This document shows, in pieces, positions 1-5,602 of a stretch of DNA of 8,799 nt. The notes under the pieces are model-generated. The model searched no databases, had not been told where the DNA came from, and saw only the letters and a program-made list of their open reading frames with translations. Position numbers and translations under genes: made by a program. Numbering within the stretch: the first letter of the stretch is position 1; every line of letters starts with the position of its first letter. Source of the DNA: Elusimicrobiaceae bacterium (lineage in GTDB: Bacteria; Elusimicrobiota; Elusimicrobia; Elusimicrobiales; Elusimicrobiaceae); contig JAGCKY010000139.1 in the NCBI GenBank assembly GCA_017647245.1, positions 1-8,799 of the forward strand. Reading direction: 5' to 3'.

Positions 1-1932
1 AAATTGATCATTGATGAAGTAACGCTCAACGAGCCGCACTTTGAAGTAGTGCGTTCCAAAGAAGGCATTTACAATATGCCGCCGATTCATATGCCGCAAA
101 ATAACCAAGCCACCTATGTCAATGAAAAAACGGGACAACAATGGCAAATCCATATTGAAAACTGGCGCGTGCGCGACGGTGTGTTAAGCTATAAAGATTT
201 GAAAAGCGCCACCTCACATGCAATTTACAGACTGAATATGCAGTTTAAGAAATTGCATATTAATGAATTGTCTCCGTTTCGTTTAAGTACCATTGTGCGC
301 AATCGGTGGGGAAAACATATCTCGGATTTGGAAATCCGCGGCTACGGGGAAATTAATTTTGCGAATTTTAATTGGGAAAAATTTTCATTGCAGAATTTCA
401 AAACACGCGTGGAAGTTTTCCGTAAGCCGGTAGATTTGCAATTGCAACTGGAAAACTTGCGCGCGCCGTCTTTCTCGGTGCAGGCCAAAGTGCCGGAATT
501 AGAGCCAGACGATCTGTCTGTGTTTGAGAAAAATTTGCCTGCTTTTCATGTGCCGCAATCTACCCTTACCGCACGCGGCCACTTAAACGAATCGTACACA
601 CAATTAGGACTGGATGAAGTGCTATTTGAAACCAAACAACTCAAAGCATCGGCATCGGGGAATATGGATTTTGCCGCCGCGCCGCTGACGATGGATTTAA
701 AGTTACAAACCGATTGGACCAATTTAGAGCAACTTACCAAATACTATCCGGCCTTGTCGCGCTTTGCGCTCAAAGGACAAGGGCAACTGACCGCCACCCT
801 TGCGCGCCAAAAAGGAAAATACACCTGGCCGCAACTGGAAATAAACGGCAAAAAAGTGTGGGGATCTTTCTGGGGATTTGAAGCAGAAAACGTCAGCGGA
901 CAATTTATTGCCAAACAAAATTTTGCAGATTTATATGCGCGCATTACCGACGGGCGCGTGCAAGTAGCCAACAGCACTTTTGACAAATTAAACCTCTCTG
1001 CCTCTTACCGCAAAGGCAATGTATATGGGTATTTTGCTTCGGCGCTACTTAATGATGTGCCGCTTAAATTACGCCTGTCCATTAATGATATTAAGAAAGA
1101 TTCGCGCACCATTGATACGTCTATTTATTTGAAGGAATTTAATCCGATGTCTTTTATCGCTACCGTGCAGGATTTTGCAGATGTAATCAGTGCTATTTCC
1201 GGCGGCGGCAGTAGTGAAGCGCAAACGGGAGATTTGGCGTGGATGCGCAATTTCCGCGACCGCTTGCCCACGTTTATGCCCAACTTTTCCGGCACTTTAT
1301 ATGCCGATACCTTTACTAGTTCGGTGCTTTCGGGCAATGGGTTTAATGCAGAGTTTGACTTTACCGGAATGTTGCCGGGCGGCAGTGAATTAAACGGTAC
1401 ATTGGACATGAAACTGGAAAAAGGTATTATTCATCAAATGGAAAAAGTGGCCGAAGAACAGCAAGCACTCAATGTGACTTATACGCCGTTTATTATGTTG
1501 CACCGTATGGAAACGAGCGGAAGTTTTAAGGTGGGGGAAGTGCTAAAAGATGTGGCGGTAGATGAAATGGCTGTGTCAGTAGACTTTAAAAACGGTACAA
1601 TGATTATAAATAACGCTTTTACGCAGGGCCCGGTTATTTCAGCGGCGGTGTCCGGTTGGGTGGACTGGGTGCGTGAAACTTTTGAATTAGTAATTTGGAC
1701 GATGATTACTCCATCCTCGCGCCGCGGGATATTGGCCGAAAATCTGACCGATGAAAACGGTAATCCGGCGCTGGCATTTAAAGTATCATCTTCTATGTTA
1801 AAGCCCAAGCTGGATATGTTGCGGGCTAAAAAAACCAATACGCAAATCCAAACCGCCGTCAAACGCGGCCTGCGTACGGAATTTAAAAAAAGTTCAGCGT
1901 TTGTAAAAGGAGACTTCCATGCCAAGAAATAA
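1..1932 (+). CDS. AsmA-like envelope protein, C-terminal part (5' end outside window)
   Basis: The reading frame is open from base 1, so the gene is cut by the window edge; a TTG at base 4 is in frame but is probably internal. About 643 residues are visible. The first visible stretch (LIIDEVTLNEPHFEVVRSKE, then a GIYNMPPI motif) resembles the repeated 'ikkltidnPxfxlvrdkdGxxNl' pattern of AsmA/DUF748-type proteins. The body is a long run of alternating beta-strand-like segments without enzyme motifs. The last 200 residues have the AsmA C-terminal look: a basis-strand repeat, 'VSGWVDWVRETFEL' near residues 550-563, then a proline/lysine-rich tail. Members of this family are anchored by an N-terminal membrane helix (not visible here) and act in the envelope, in outer-membrane assembly or lipid transport between membranes. 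The stop codon lies inside the next gene (14-bp overlap), so the two are co-transcribed. The family call is from pattern only; a more specific role cannot be given. Confidence 0.65.
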   Translation, partial: KLIIDEVTLNEPHFEVVRSKEGIYNMPPIHMPQNNQATYVNEKTGQQWQIHIENWRVRDGVLSYKDLKSATSHAIYRLNMQFKKLHINELSPFRLSTIVRNRWGKHISDLEIRGYGEINFANFNWEKFSLQNFKTRVEVFRKPVDLQLQLENLRAPSFSVQAKVPELEPDDLSVFEKNLPAFHVPQSTLTARGHLNESYTQLGLDEVLFETKQLKASASGNMDFAAAPLTMDLKLQTDWTNLEQLTKYYPALSRFALKGQGQLTATLARQKGKYTWPQLEINGKKVWGSFWGFEAENVSGQFIAKQNFADLYARITDGRVQVANSTFDKLNLSASYRKGNVYGYFASALLNDVPLKLRLSINDIKKDSRTIDTSIYLKEFNPMSFIATVQDFADVISAISGGGSSEAQTGDLAWMRNFRDRLPTFMPNFSGTLYADTFTSSVLSGNGFNAEFDFTGMLPGGSELNGTLDMKLEKGIIHQMEKVAEEQQALNVTYTPFIMLHRMETSGSFKVGEVLKDVAVDEMAVSVDFKNGTMIINNAFTQGPVISAAVSGWVDWVRETFELVIWTMITPSSRRGILAENLTDENGNPALAFKVSSSMLKPKLDMLRAKKTNTQIQTAVKRGLRTEFKKSSAFVKGDFHAKK

Positions 1933-2512
1933 TTTAGACCTATTGTCGTTGTTGCAAGAGCACGGCGCGATTGTAGAAGGTCACTTTGTGATGCCCTCGG
2001 GTTTTCATAGCCAGACGTATATTCAAACTTCGCTGTTGTTGCAGCATCCGCATTTAGCACAAAAAATTGCGCAAGCGATGAGTGATAAATTTCCGGGTCG
2101 GGCCGATGTGGTGATGGCGCTTACGCCGTCCAACTCTGTGCTTGCGCAAGAGGTAGCGCGCGTGCGCGGAGCGCGTGCCATTTTTGCGTCCAAAGACAGC
2201 AAAGGCAATATGATTTTGAAACACAATTTTGTCATTAAACCCGGCGAAACGGTGCTTTTGGTAGATGACGTAACCGTCAGCGGACGCAAAGTACTGCGCG
2301 CAGAGGAAATGATTAAATCTGCAGGCGCGAAAGTGCTGGGCATTGCGGTGATGGTGGACCGTTCTATGGGCATTTTGCCGCTGACCTTGCCGCTACGTGC
2401 GTTACTGTCTTATCCGATACAAACCTTTACCGCTAAAGACTGCCCGCTGTGCGCTTCCGGTGTGCCGGTGCAGGAAGTGGACGATTTGCATAAGGACGGA
2501 AAAAATGATTGA
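1919..2512 (+). CDS. pyrE: Orotate phosphoribosyltransferase (PyrE-like), divergent
   Basis: This 197-residue type I phosphoribosyltransferase probably converts orotate and PRPP to orotidine 5'-monophosphate in cytoplasmic pyrimidine synthesis. Family marks are SGFHSQTYIQ (27-36) followed by LLLQHP, matching the OPRT 'SGxHSdxYxq...LLqyP' signature. The PRPP-binding motif VLLVDDVTVSG lies at 112-122 with the acidic pair D116-D117. The C-terminus has CPLCASGVPV (175-184), typical of one bacterial PyrE subgroup ('CPLCkxGiPl'). Several positions are unusual: the Gly-Gly of the usual 'PAxGGI' loop is replaced by LTPSNSV (68-74), the usual TTG of the PRPP loop reads VSG, and the usual ER before the flexible loop reads SK. 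The ATG at 1919 is preceded by AAAGGAG (1906-1912) with six bases between. It overlaps the AsmA-like gene by 14 bp and the methyltransferase gene by 8 bp. A related phosphoribosyltransferase of changed specificity is the main alternative. Confidence 0.8.
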   Translation: MPRNNLDLLSLLQEHGAIVEGHFVMPSGFHSQTYIQTSLLLQHPHLAQKIAQAMSDKFPGRADVVMALTPSNSVLAQEVARVRGARAIFASKDSKGNMILKHNFVIKPGETVLLVDDVTVSGRKVLRAEEMIKSAGAKVLGIAVMVDRSMGILPLTLPLRALLSYPIQTFTAKDCPLCASGVPVQEVDDLHKDGKND

Positions 2513-3677
2513 AATCCGGTTAAAACCCAAAGAACAGCGGCGCATTGCGGCGGGGCATTATTGGATTTTTTCCAATGAAATTGCCGGGCTGGATACGTCT
2601 ATTGAGCCGGGCACGCTCGTGCGCGTGCTGGATAGCGAGGGCGCTTGCGTGGGGACCGGATTTTTTAATCCGCACAGTTTAATTGCCGTGCGGTTGGTGC
2701 AAAAAAGTGAGCAGGAATTATCCGAAAATTTTATTTTTGAACATTTGGATTTGGCGTACGATTACCGCAAAGAAATCGGGGTGCGCAAATATGGTCGCAT
2801 GTGTTACGGCGAAAGTGACCAATTGCCCGGGCTGATTGTGGACCGGTACGGCGATGTGTTGGTGGCGGAAATTTTAACTGCCGGCATGGAAAAACAAAAG
2901 GACGCCATTACCGCCGCGCTCAAAAAGATTTACAAACCCAAAGGCATTTTATACCGTGCCGATAGTGCGTTTCGCGGGCTGGAGGGACTCGGAAATACGC
3001 CGGAAATCGTCGGAGAAGTGCCGGAAACGGTGCTCATTGAGGAAAACGGTGCTAAATTTGAAGTGCCTTTGCGGGTCGGACAAAAAACAGGTTATTATTA
3101 TGACCAGCGCGAAAACCGCGCGTTTTTAAAACCGTATTTTAAAGATAAACTCGTGGTAGATTTATATTCCTATATCGGGTCTTTTGGTATCTTGGCCGCG
3201 CTAAACGGTGCGGCGCAAGTGTGGGGCGTGGATTCTTCCGCGGCGGCGGTAGAATTTGCCAACAAAAATGCCGAGCTCAACGGCGTAAAAGATATTGCCG
3301 TGTATCACCGCGACGATGCTGAGCGCGTGCTTTCCGCCATGAAGAAAAAAGAACTGCCCGACCAGCCCGATATGGTGCTGTTAGACCCGCCGGCCTTTGC
3401 CAAGAGCCGCAAAAATTTACCGCAGGCGGTGGGCTTGTATGTAAAGCTGGTCAAAATGGCTTTGGAAGGATTAGAGAAAGACGGGTATTTGGCATTTTCC
3501 ACGTGTTCACATCATATTTCACGCGAATTATTTGTGGATATTATCCGCCAAGGTGTGAGCAAATCCGGCAAGCGCGCGGTGCTGGTGGAACTGCGCGGAC
3601 AGGCCAAGGATCACCCGGTGTTAATTGGTATGCCGGAGACGGATTATTTGCATTTTGCTTTAGTGCAAGTGAAATAA
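2505..3677 (+). CDS. rlmI: RlmI-type 23S rRNA (cytosine-5) methyltransferase
   Basis: This is a 390-residue, SAM-dependent, RlmI/YccW-family methyltransferase. The E. coli member methylates C1962 of 23S rRNA and is about 396 residues long. The N-terminal ~80 residues (GHYWIFSNEI, then a 'PGTLVRVLDSEG' turn) fit a PUA RNA-binding domain. A middle domain follows with LPGLIVDRYGD, then GQKTGYYYDQREN (192-204). The Rossmann SAM site is VVDLYSYIGSFG (217-228), with the acidic D in WGVDSS. DPPAF (294-298) is motif IV, and STCSHH (332-337) carries the probable catalytic nucleophile C334. All key residues are present. The ATG at 2505 is chosen because it gives the correct family N-terminus and an ATGATTGA overlap with the pyrE stop, implying translational coupling; an in-frame ATG at 2397 would add 36 non-family residues inside pyrE. 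It is the last gene of the operon. The exact target base is inferred from the family. Confidence 0.88.
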   Translation: MIEIRLKPKEQRRIAAGHYWIFSNEIAGLDTSIEPGTLVRVLDSEGACVGTGFFNPHSLIAVRLVQKSEQELSENFIFEHLDLAYDYRKEIGVRKYGRMCYGESDQLPGLIVDRYGDVLVAEILTAGMEKQKDAITAALKKIYKPKGILYRADSAFRGLEGLGNTPEIVGEVPETVLIEENGAKFEVPLRVGQKTGYYYDQRENRAFLKPYFKDKLVVDLYSYIGSFGILAALNGAAQVWGVDSSAAAVEFANKNAELNGVKDIAVYHRDDAERVLSAMKKKELPDQPDMVLLDPPAFAKSRKNLPQAVGLYVKLVKMALEGLEKDGYLAFSTCSHHISRELFVDIIRQGVSKSGKRAVLVELRGQAKDHPVLIGMPETDYLHFALVQVK

Positions 3678-3697
3678 ATTATTTATTTGTTGAATAG

Positions 3698-3731
3698 GCG
3701 GGAAAGGCATTTTGTCTTTCCCGCTTTTTTT
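3698..3731 (+). terminator. Intrinsic terminator after rlmI
   Basis: A perfect 9-bp stem (GCGGGAAAG at 3698-3706 with CTTTCCCGC at 3716-3724) encloses a 9-base loop and is followed directly by seven T (3725-3731). It lies 20 bases after the rlmI stop and ends the asmA-like/pyrE/rlmI operon. Confidence 0.93.
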
Positions 3732-3771
3732 GTTGTGTTTTATTTGGTTTTTTGTTGGACAAAAATAGGGC

Positions 3772-3799
3772 TTGACTTGTTTTTTTTTTTTGGTACAAT
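3772..3799 (+). promoter_or_regulatory. Sigma70-type pilin promoter with a poly-T spacer
   Basis: The -35 box is TTGACT (3772-3777) and the -10 box is TACAAT (3794-3799), separated by 16 bp. TGG directly before the -10 box provides an extended -10 TGn motif. Twelve of the 16 spacer bases are an uninterrupted T run (3780-3791). The expected transcription start is near 3806, giving a leader of about 120 nt before the pilin gene. The boxes are read by eye, and the start site is inferred. Confidence 0.75.
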
Positions 3800-3805
3800 A
3801 CGGGG

Positions 3806-3925
3806 GTAGTGGTTGTTTTTCAAATGTCGCCCTGAAAGGTTTTTGTTCAGGGTCTCAGCTTTAAAAAAAGCGGTTGAGGTGCTGAGCAGAAGCAACTCAG
3901 CACGACAAATAGAGGAGAGTGTTTT
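3806..3925 (+). promoter_or_regulatory. Structured 5' leader of the pilin mRNA
   Basis: This non-coding stretch holds three stem-loops in series. CCCTGAA (3830-3836) pairs with TTCAGGG (3846-3852). GCTTT (3858-3862) pairs with AAAGC (3867-3871). GTGCTGAG (3879-3886) pairs with CTCAGCAC (3896-3903). The segment GCTGAG (3881-3886) could instead pair with CTCAGC at 3854-3859, which would break the second and third hairpins, so two exclusive folds are possible. The ribosome-binding site AGGAG (3913-3917) sits eight bases before the pilin ATG and is single-stranded in the first fold. None of the hairpins has a T-run, so attenuation by termination is not indicated. No known riboswitch class was recognised. 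Confidence 0.55.
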
Positions 3926-4402
3926 ATGAAAAAAGCATTTACGCTAATAGAGTTGTTAGTCGTTGTTTTAATTATAGGTATCCTGGCGGCTATTGCGCTG
4001 CCGCAATATGAAAAGGCAGTAGAAAAATCCCGTGCTACAGAAGGAATCATTTTGACGCGTGCCATTTTAGATGCACAAAAGCGTTATTATTTAGCCAATA
4101 GTACATATACAACAGACTTAAATGATTTGGATATTCAAATTCCGGGCAGCGAAGGTACCCCTTCCGGAAATGCACTCTCAGTACAGAATGCCAAATACTT
4201 TAATTGTTCGGCAGCCAGCACGGGTACGCACGGTAATATTATTGCTTACTGTTTACGAAACACGAGCGGAACAAAGAAATATTATATTGTGGCATATAAA
4301 AGCATTGAAGGAATACGTTGTGGTTGGGGTAGCGGTAGTCCTGACGGCGAAAAATGGTGTAAGTTGTTGACAGGAAAAGAGGGAAACGACGCCAGTTTCT
4401 AA
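3926..4402 (+). CDS. Type IV pilin / pseudopilin (prepilin-type)
   Basis: This 158-residue protein starts with a short class III prepilin leader, MKKA, followed by FTLIELLVVVLIIGIL. Cleavage is expected after A4, leaving F as residue 1 and the conserved glutamate (E9 of the precursor) at mature position 5. The hydrophobic helix spans about 5-25 and ends in the ALPQYEKAVEKSR segment typical of major pilins. The globular part starts near residue 45. It has four cysteines (94, 109, 132, 145), enough for two disulfides in a secreted domain; the last pair could form a C-terminal D-region loop. The residue before the cleavage site is Ala instead of the usual Gly. The gene stands alone with its own promoter and leader. 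No assembly ATPase, platform or prepilin peptidase genes are in the window, so they must be encoded elsewhere. Whether it is a major filament subunit or a minor pseudopilin cannot be told. Confidence 0.9.
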   Translation: MKKAFTLIELLVVVLIIGILAAIALPQYEKAVEKSRATEGIILTRAILDAQKRYYLANSTYTTDLNDLDIQIPGSEGTPSGNALSVQNAKYFNCSAASTGTHGNIIAYCLRNTSGTKKYYIVAYKSIEGIRCGWGSGSPDGEKWCKLLTGKEGNDASF

Positions 4403-4425
4403 ACGAAGTACGGCAAATTAGGCAG

Positions 4426-4470
4426 AAAGAATGCCGAGGGAAAAAGCAGTAGAGCCAAACTGGTTTTTCA
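4426..4470 (-). pseudogene. Decayed 3' fragment of tRNA-Phe
   Basis: Two blocks match the intact tRNA-Phe at 4593-4664 in the same order and strand. AAAGAATGCCGAGGGA (4426-4441) is identical to 4587-4602, which is the 3' acceptor end plus its trailer. CTGGTTTTTCA (4460-4470) is identical to 4623-4633, the 3' anticodon arm and loop. The spacing is 18 bases here and 20 in the real gene. Between the blocks the T arm is unrecognisable, and nothing upstream of the anticodon loop is present, so it cannot fold as a tRNA. It is either the relic of a duplicated tRNA or the far attachment-site copy left by an element that integrated at the tRNA 3' end. Confidence 0.6.
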
Positions 4471-4473
4471 AAG

Positions 4474-4579
4474 TAAAACCCCTTAATTCTAGGCGTGAGG
4501 TTATGAGGTATACTGTAGGAACTTGCCCGGAGGGCAGAGGTATCCGAATAACCGAACAACAAAGAAGTAAGGGGTTTTA
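4474..4579. repeat. 106-bp segment bounded by a perfect 12-bp inverted repeat, possible structured RNA
   Basis: TAAAACCCCTTA (4474-4485) and TAAGGGGTTTTA (4568-4579) are perfect reverse complements. Inside them lie further nested pairs: GGTTAT (4499-4504) with ATAACC (4548-4553), ATACT (4510-4514) with GGTAT (4539-4543, one G-T pair), and TGCCC/GGGCA around a GGA loop (4524-4536). The whole folds as one long interrupted hairpin on either strand. It contains no open frame of note and does not match SRP RNA, 6S RNA or tmRNA landmarks. It could be a small RNA, a miniature inverted-repeat element, or a transcript end for the pilin gene or the tRNA, since both strands finish in GGGGTTTT. No flanking target duplication is seen. 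Confidence 0.45.
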
Positions 4580-4592
4580 ATAAGAAAAAGAA

Positions 4593-4664
4593 TGCCGAGG
4601 GACAGGATCGAACTGTCGACACCTGGTTTTTCAGACCAGTGCTCTACCACTGAGCTACCTCGGC
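4593..4664 (-). tRNA. tRNA-Phe (anticodon GAA)
   Basis: The - strand folds as a complete 72-nt cloverleaf. The acceptor stem is GCCGAGG/CCTCGGC and the D arm GCTC-AGTGGTA-GAGC. The anticodon arm is CTGGT-CTGAAAA-ACCAG, with GAA at positions 34-36. A five-base variable loop (GTGTC) and the T arm GACAG-TTCGATC-CTGTC follow, with discriminator A at 4593. The 3' CCA is not encoded and must be added by nucleotidyltransferase. Its own promoter lies just upstream (- strand). Confidence 0.96.
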
Positions 4665-4675
4665 ATTACACATAT

Positions 4676-4704
4676 ATGATATCAAATTTTACGCCTTGCA
4701 TCAA
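4676..4704 (-). promoter_or_regulatory. Promoter of tRNA-Phe
   Basis: On the - strand, TTGATG (4704-4699) and TATCAT (4681-4676) are separated by exactly 17 bp. They lie 11 bases before the first base of the mature tRNA. The promoter is overlapped by a 9-bp inverted repeat, ATATGATAT (4674-4682) with ATATCATAT (4705-4713), which flanks the -35 box and covers the -10 box. This could be an operator or may simply reflect the A+T-rich boxes. Confidence 0.7.
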
Positions 4705-4719
4705 ATATCATATTAAGGA

Positions 4720-4815
4720 CGTCATGGCGGACATGGATCCGCCATCCAGTCTGTTTATAAAGGTTGTTTTTTCTTATAAACGACGCTGGATCCCGGGTCC
4801 ATGCCCGGGATGACG
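4720..4815. repeat. 96-bp nested palindromic element (triple hairpin)
   Basis: Two 30-base arms (4720-4749 and 4786-4815) are inverted copies of each other, with CGTCAT at the outer left and ATGACG at the outer right. Each arm is also a hairpin: GGCGGA/TCCGCC in the left arm and CCCGGG/CCCGGG in the right, both around a six-base CATGGA/TCCATG loop. The middle holds a third inverted repeat, GTTTATAA (4753-4760) with TTATAAAC (4774-4781). Compared as reverse complements, the arms match at 24 of 30 positions, and the six differences are exactly three compensated base pairs. The outer sequences resemble the dispersed 'GTCAT...ATCCAG / CTGGAT...ATGAC' palindromes found in many bacterial genomes. 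The element ends 10 bases from the stop codon of the GIY-YIG gene. Confidence 0.85.
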
Positions 4816-4825
4816 GAAATGAAAG

Positions 4826-5113
4826 TTATAGCTCTAAATACAAATCTTTCCAAATTGGGTTTATAGACTCAATTAATTTTATTTTCCAACTTCTTTTCCA
4901 ACTTTTAAGTGTTTTTTCTCTTGCTATAGCTTGCGGCATATCTGCATGCAACTCGTAATATACGAGCAAGTGAACTTTATATCTTTTGCTAAAACCTTCT
5001 ACTAAATCATTTTTATGTTCCCATACCCGTTTTGTTAAATCGGAAGTAACCCCAACATATAATGTGCCATTTCTTTTACTGGCTAAAATATAAATTGCAG
5101 GTTGTTTAGGCAT
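4826..5113 (-). CDS. Small GIY-YIG nuclease-domain protein (UPF0213-like)
   Basis: This 95-residue protein consists of a single GIY-YIG endonuclease domain. The first motif is IYIL (7-10) and the second LYVGVT (18-23). The probable catalytic arginine is R29 in LTKRVWEHK, with H33 nearby, and the metal-binding glutamate is E66 in AIAREKTLKSWKR. The C-terminal NPIWKDLYLEL closes the domain, so it is full length with all active-site residues. Such small stand-alone members probably cut DNA or DNA branches; their cellular role is not established. The gene follows msrC on the same strand with a 12-base gap and only a weak AAAG before its ATG, so it may rely on msrC transcription. Its 3' end abuts the 96-bp palindrome. 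The pairing suggests a mobile or formerly mobile unit in which the nuclease acts on the palindrome, but this is inference. Confidence 0.92.
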   Translation of the reverse strand: MPKQPAIYILASKRNGTLYVGVTSDLTKRVWEHKNDLVEGFSKRYKVHLLVYYELHADMPQAIAREKTLKSWKRSWKIKLIESINPIWKDLYLEL

Positions 5114-5125
5114 ATAATTCTTTAT

Positions 5126-5596
5126 TTACGGACATTTTTTAAAACTGCTTTCTGTAAAAATCCGTACCAGTTCTTCTAACCCCGCGCGGTCTACCTCATC
5201 AAAGCGGGCCAAAACAGGCGAGTCAATGTCCAATACGCCCCACACCTTGCCGCCAATAATTACGGGAATAACAATCTCACTTTTAGACGCACTGTCACAC
5301 GCAATGTGCCCGGCAAATTGATGCACGTCCGGCACTACCAGCGTTTTCTTTTCCAAAGCCGCCGTGCCGCAAACGCCTTTACCGAGTGCAATCTCCGTGC
5401 AGGCGGGCTTTCCCTGAAAAGGCCCAAGCCGCAAGACGTCTGCGTCTAGTAAATAAAATCCGGCCCAATTCAAATCAGGTAAGTTATGATAAATCAGCGC
5501 CGATAAATTGGCCGCATTAGACAGCCATCCAAAGCGCGGGTGCAAAAGTGCGCGGGCTTGTGCGGATAATTCCTTATATATATCTTTTTTCTCCAT
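5126..5596 (-). CDS. msrC: Free methionine-(R)-sulfoxide reductase (GAF domain, fRMsr)
   Basis: This 156-residue, single GAF-domain enzyme reduces free methionine-(R)-sulfoxide in the cytoplasm, probably with thioredoxin as donor, to repair oxidised methionine. The family core is clear: NWAGFYLL (43-50), LGPFQGKPAC (57-66), GKGVCGTAA (72-80), PDVHQFAGHIACDS (89-102), SEIVIPV and GVLDIDSP (120-127). The three redox cysteines C66, C76 and C100 have the same spacing (10 and 24) as C84, C94 and C118 of the E. coli enzyme. Full length is expected. The ATG at 5596 is the only suitable start, because no other Met occurs before the GAF core. No Shine-Dalgarno sequence precedes it. It is divergent from the ferredoxin oxidoreductase operon across an 88-bp gap. 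Protection against oxygen exposure fits an anaerobe. Confidence 0.94.
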   Translation of the reverse strand: MEKKDIYKELSAQARALLHPRFGWLSNAANLSALIYHNLPDLNWAGFYLLDADVLRLGPFQGKPACTEIALGKGVCGTAALEKKTLVVPDVHQFAGHIACDSASKSEIVIPVIIGGKVWGVLDIDSPVLARFDEVDRAGLEELVRIFTESSFKKCP

Positions 5597-5602
5597 AGAA
5601 CT

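Noticed and set aside
1479..2060. A 193-codon open frame on the - strand
   Set aside because: It lies opposite the end of the AsmA-like gene and the start of pyrE, both with clear family signatures. Its translation shows no recognisable domain.
2397..2504. Upstream in-frame start for the methyltransferase
   Set aside because: The extra 36 residues are pyrE sequence read out of frame and do not fit the PUA domain; the ATG at 2505 has the coupled overlap.
3750..3812. A sigma54 promoter for the pilin gene
   Set aside because: Sigma54 is common for pilins, but no TGGCAC-N5-TTGC pair was found; the sigma70-type boxes fit better.
4499..4553. A small SRP RNA apical loop around TGCCCGGAGGGCA
   Set aside because: The GGA loop between GC pairs is suggestive, but the conserved AGCAG side of the internal loop is missing.
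4239..4622. A 127-codon - strand frame
   Set aside because: It runs across the antisense of the pilin 3' end, the inverted-repeat region and part of the tRNA. No family features are visible.
4592..4813. A 73-codon + strand frame ending in a RRWIPGPCPG-like peptide
   Set aside because: It reads through the tRNA-Phe gene and both arms of the palindrome. The C-terminal peptide is just the translated repeat arm.
4403..4825. A CRISPR array or tandem repeats in the gene-poor middle
   Set aside because: The repeats seen are inverted or a single duplicated tRNA end; there are no regularly spaced direct repeats.
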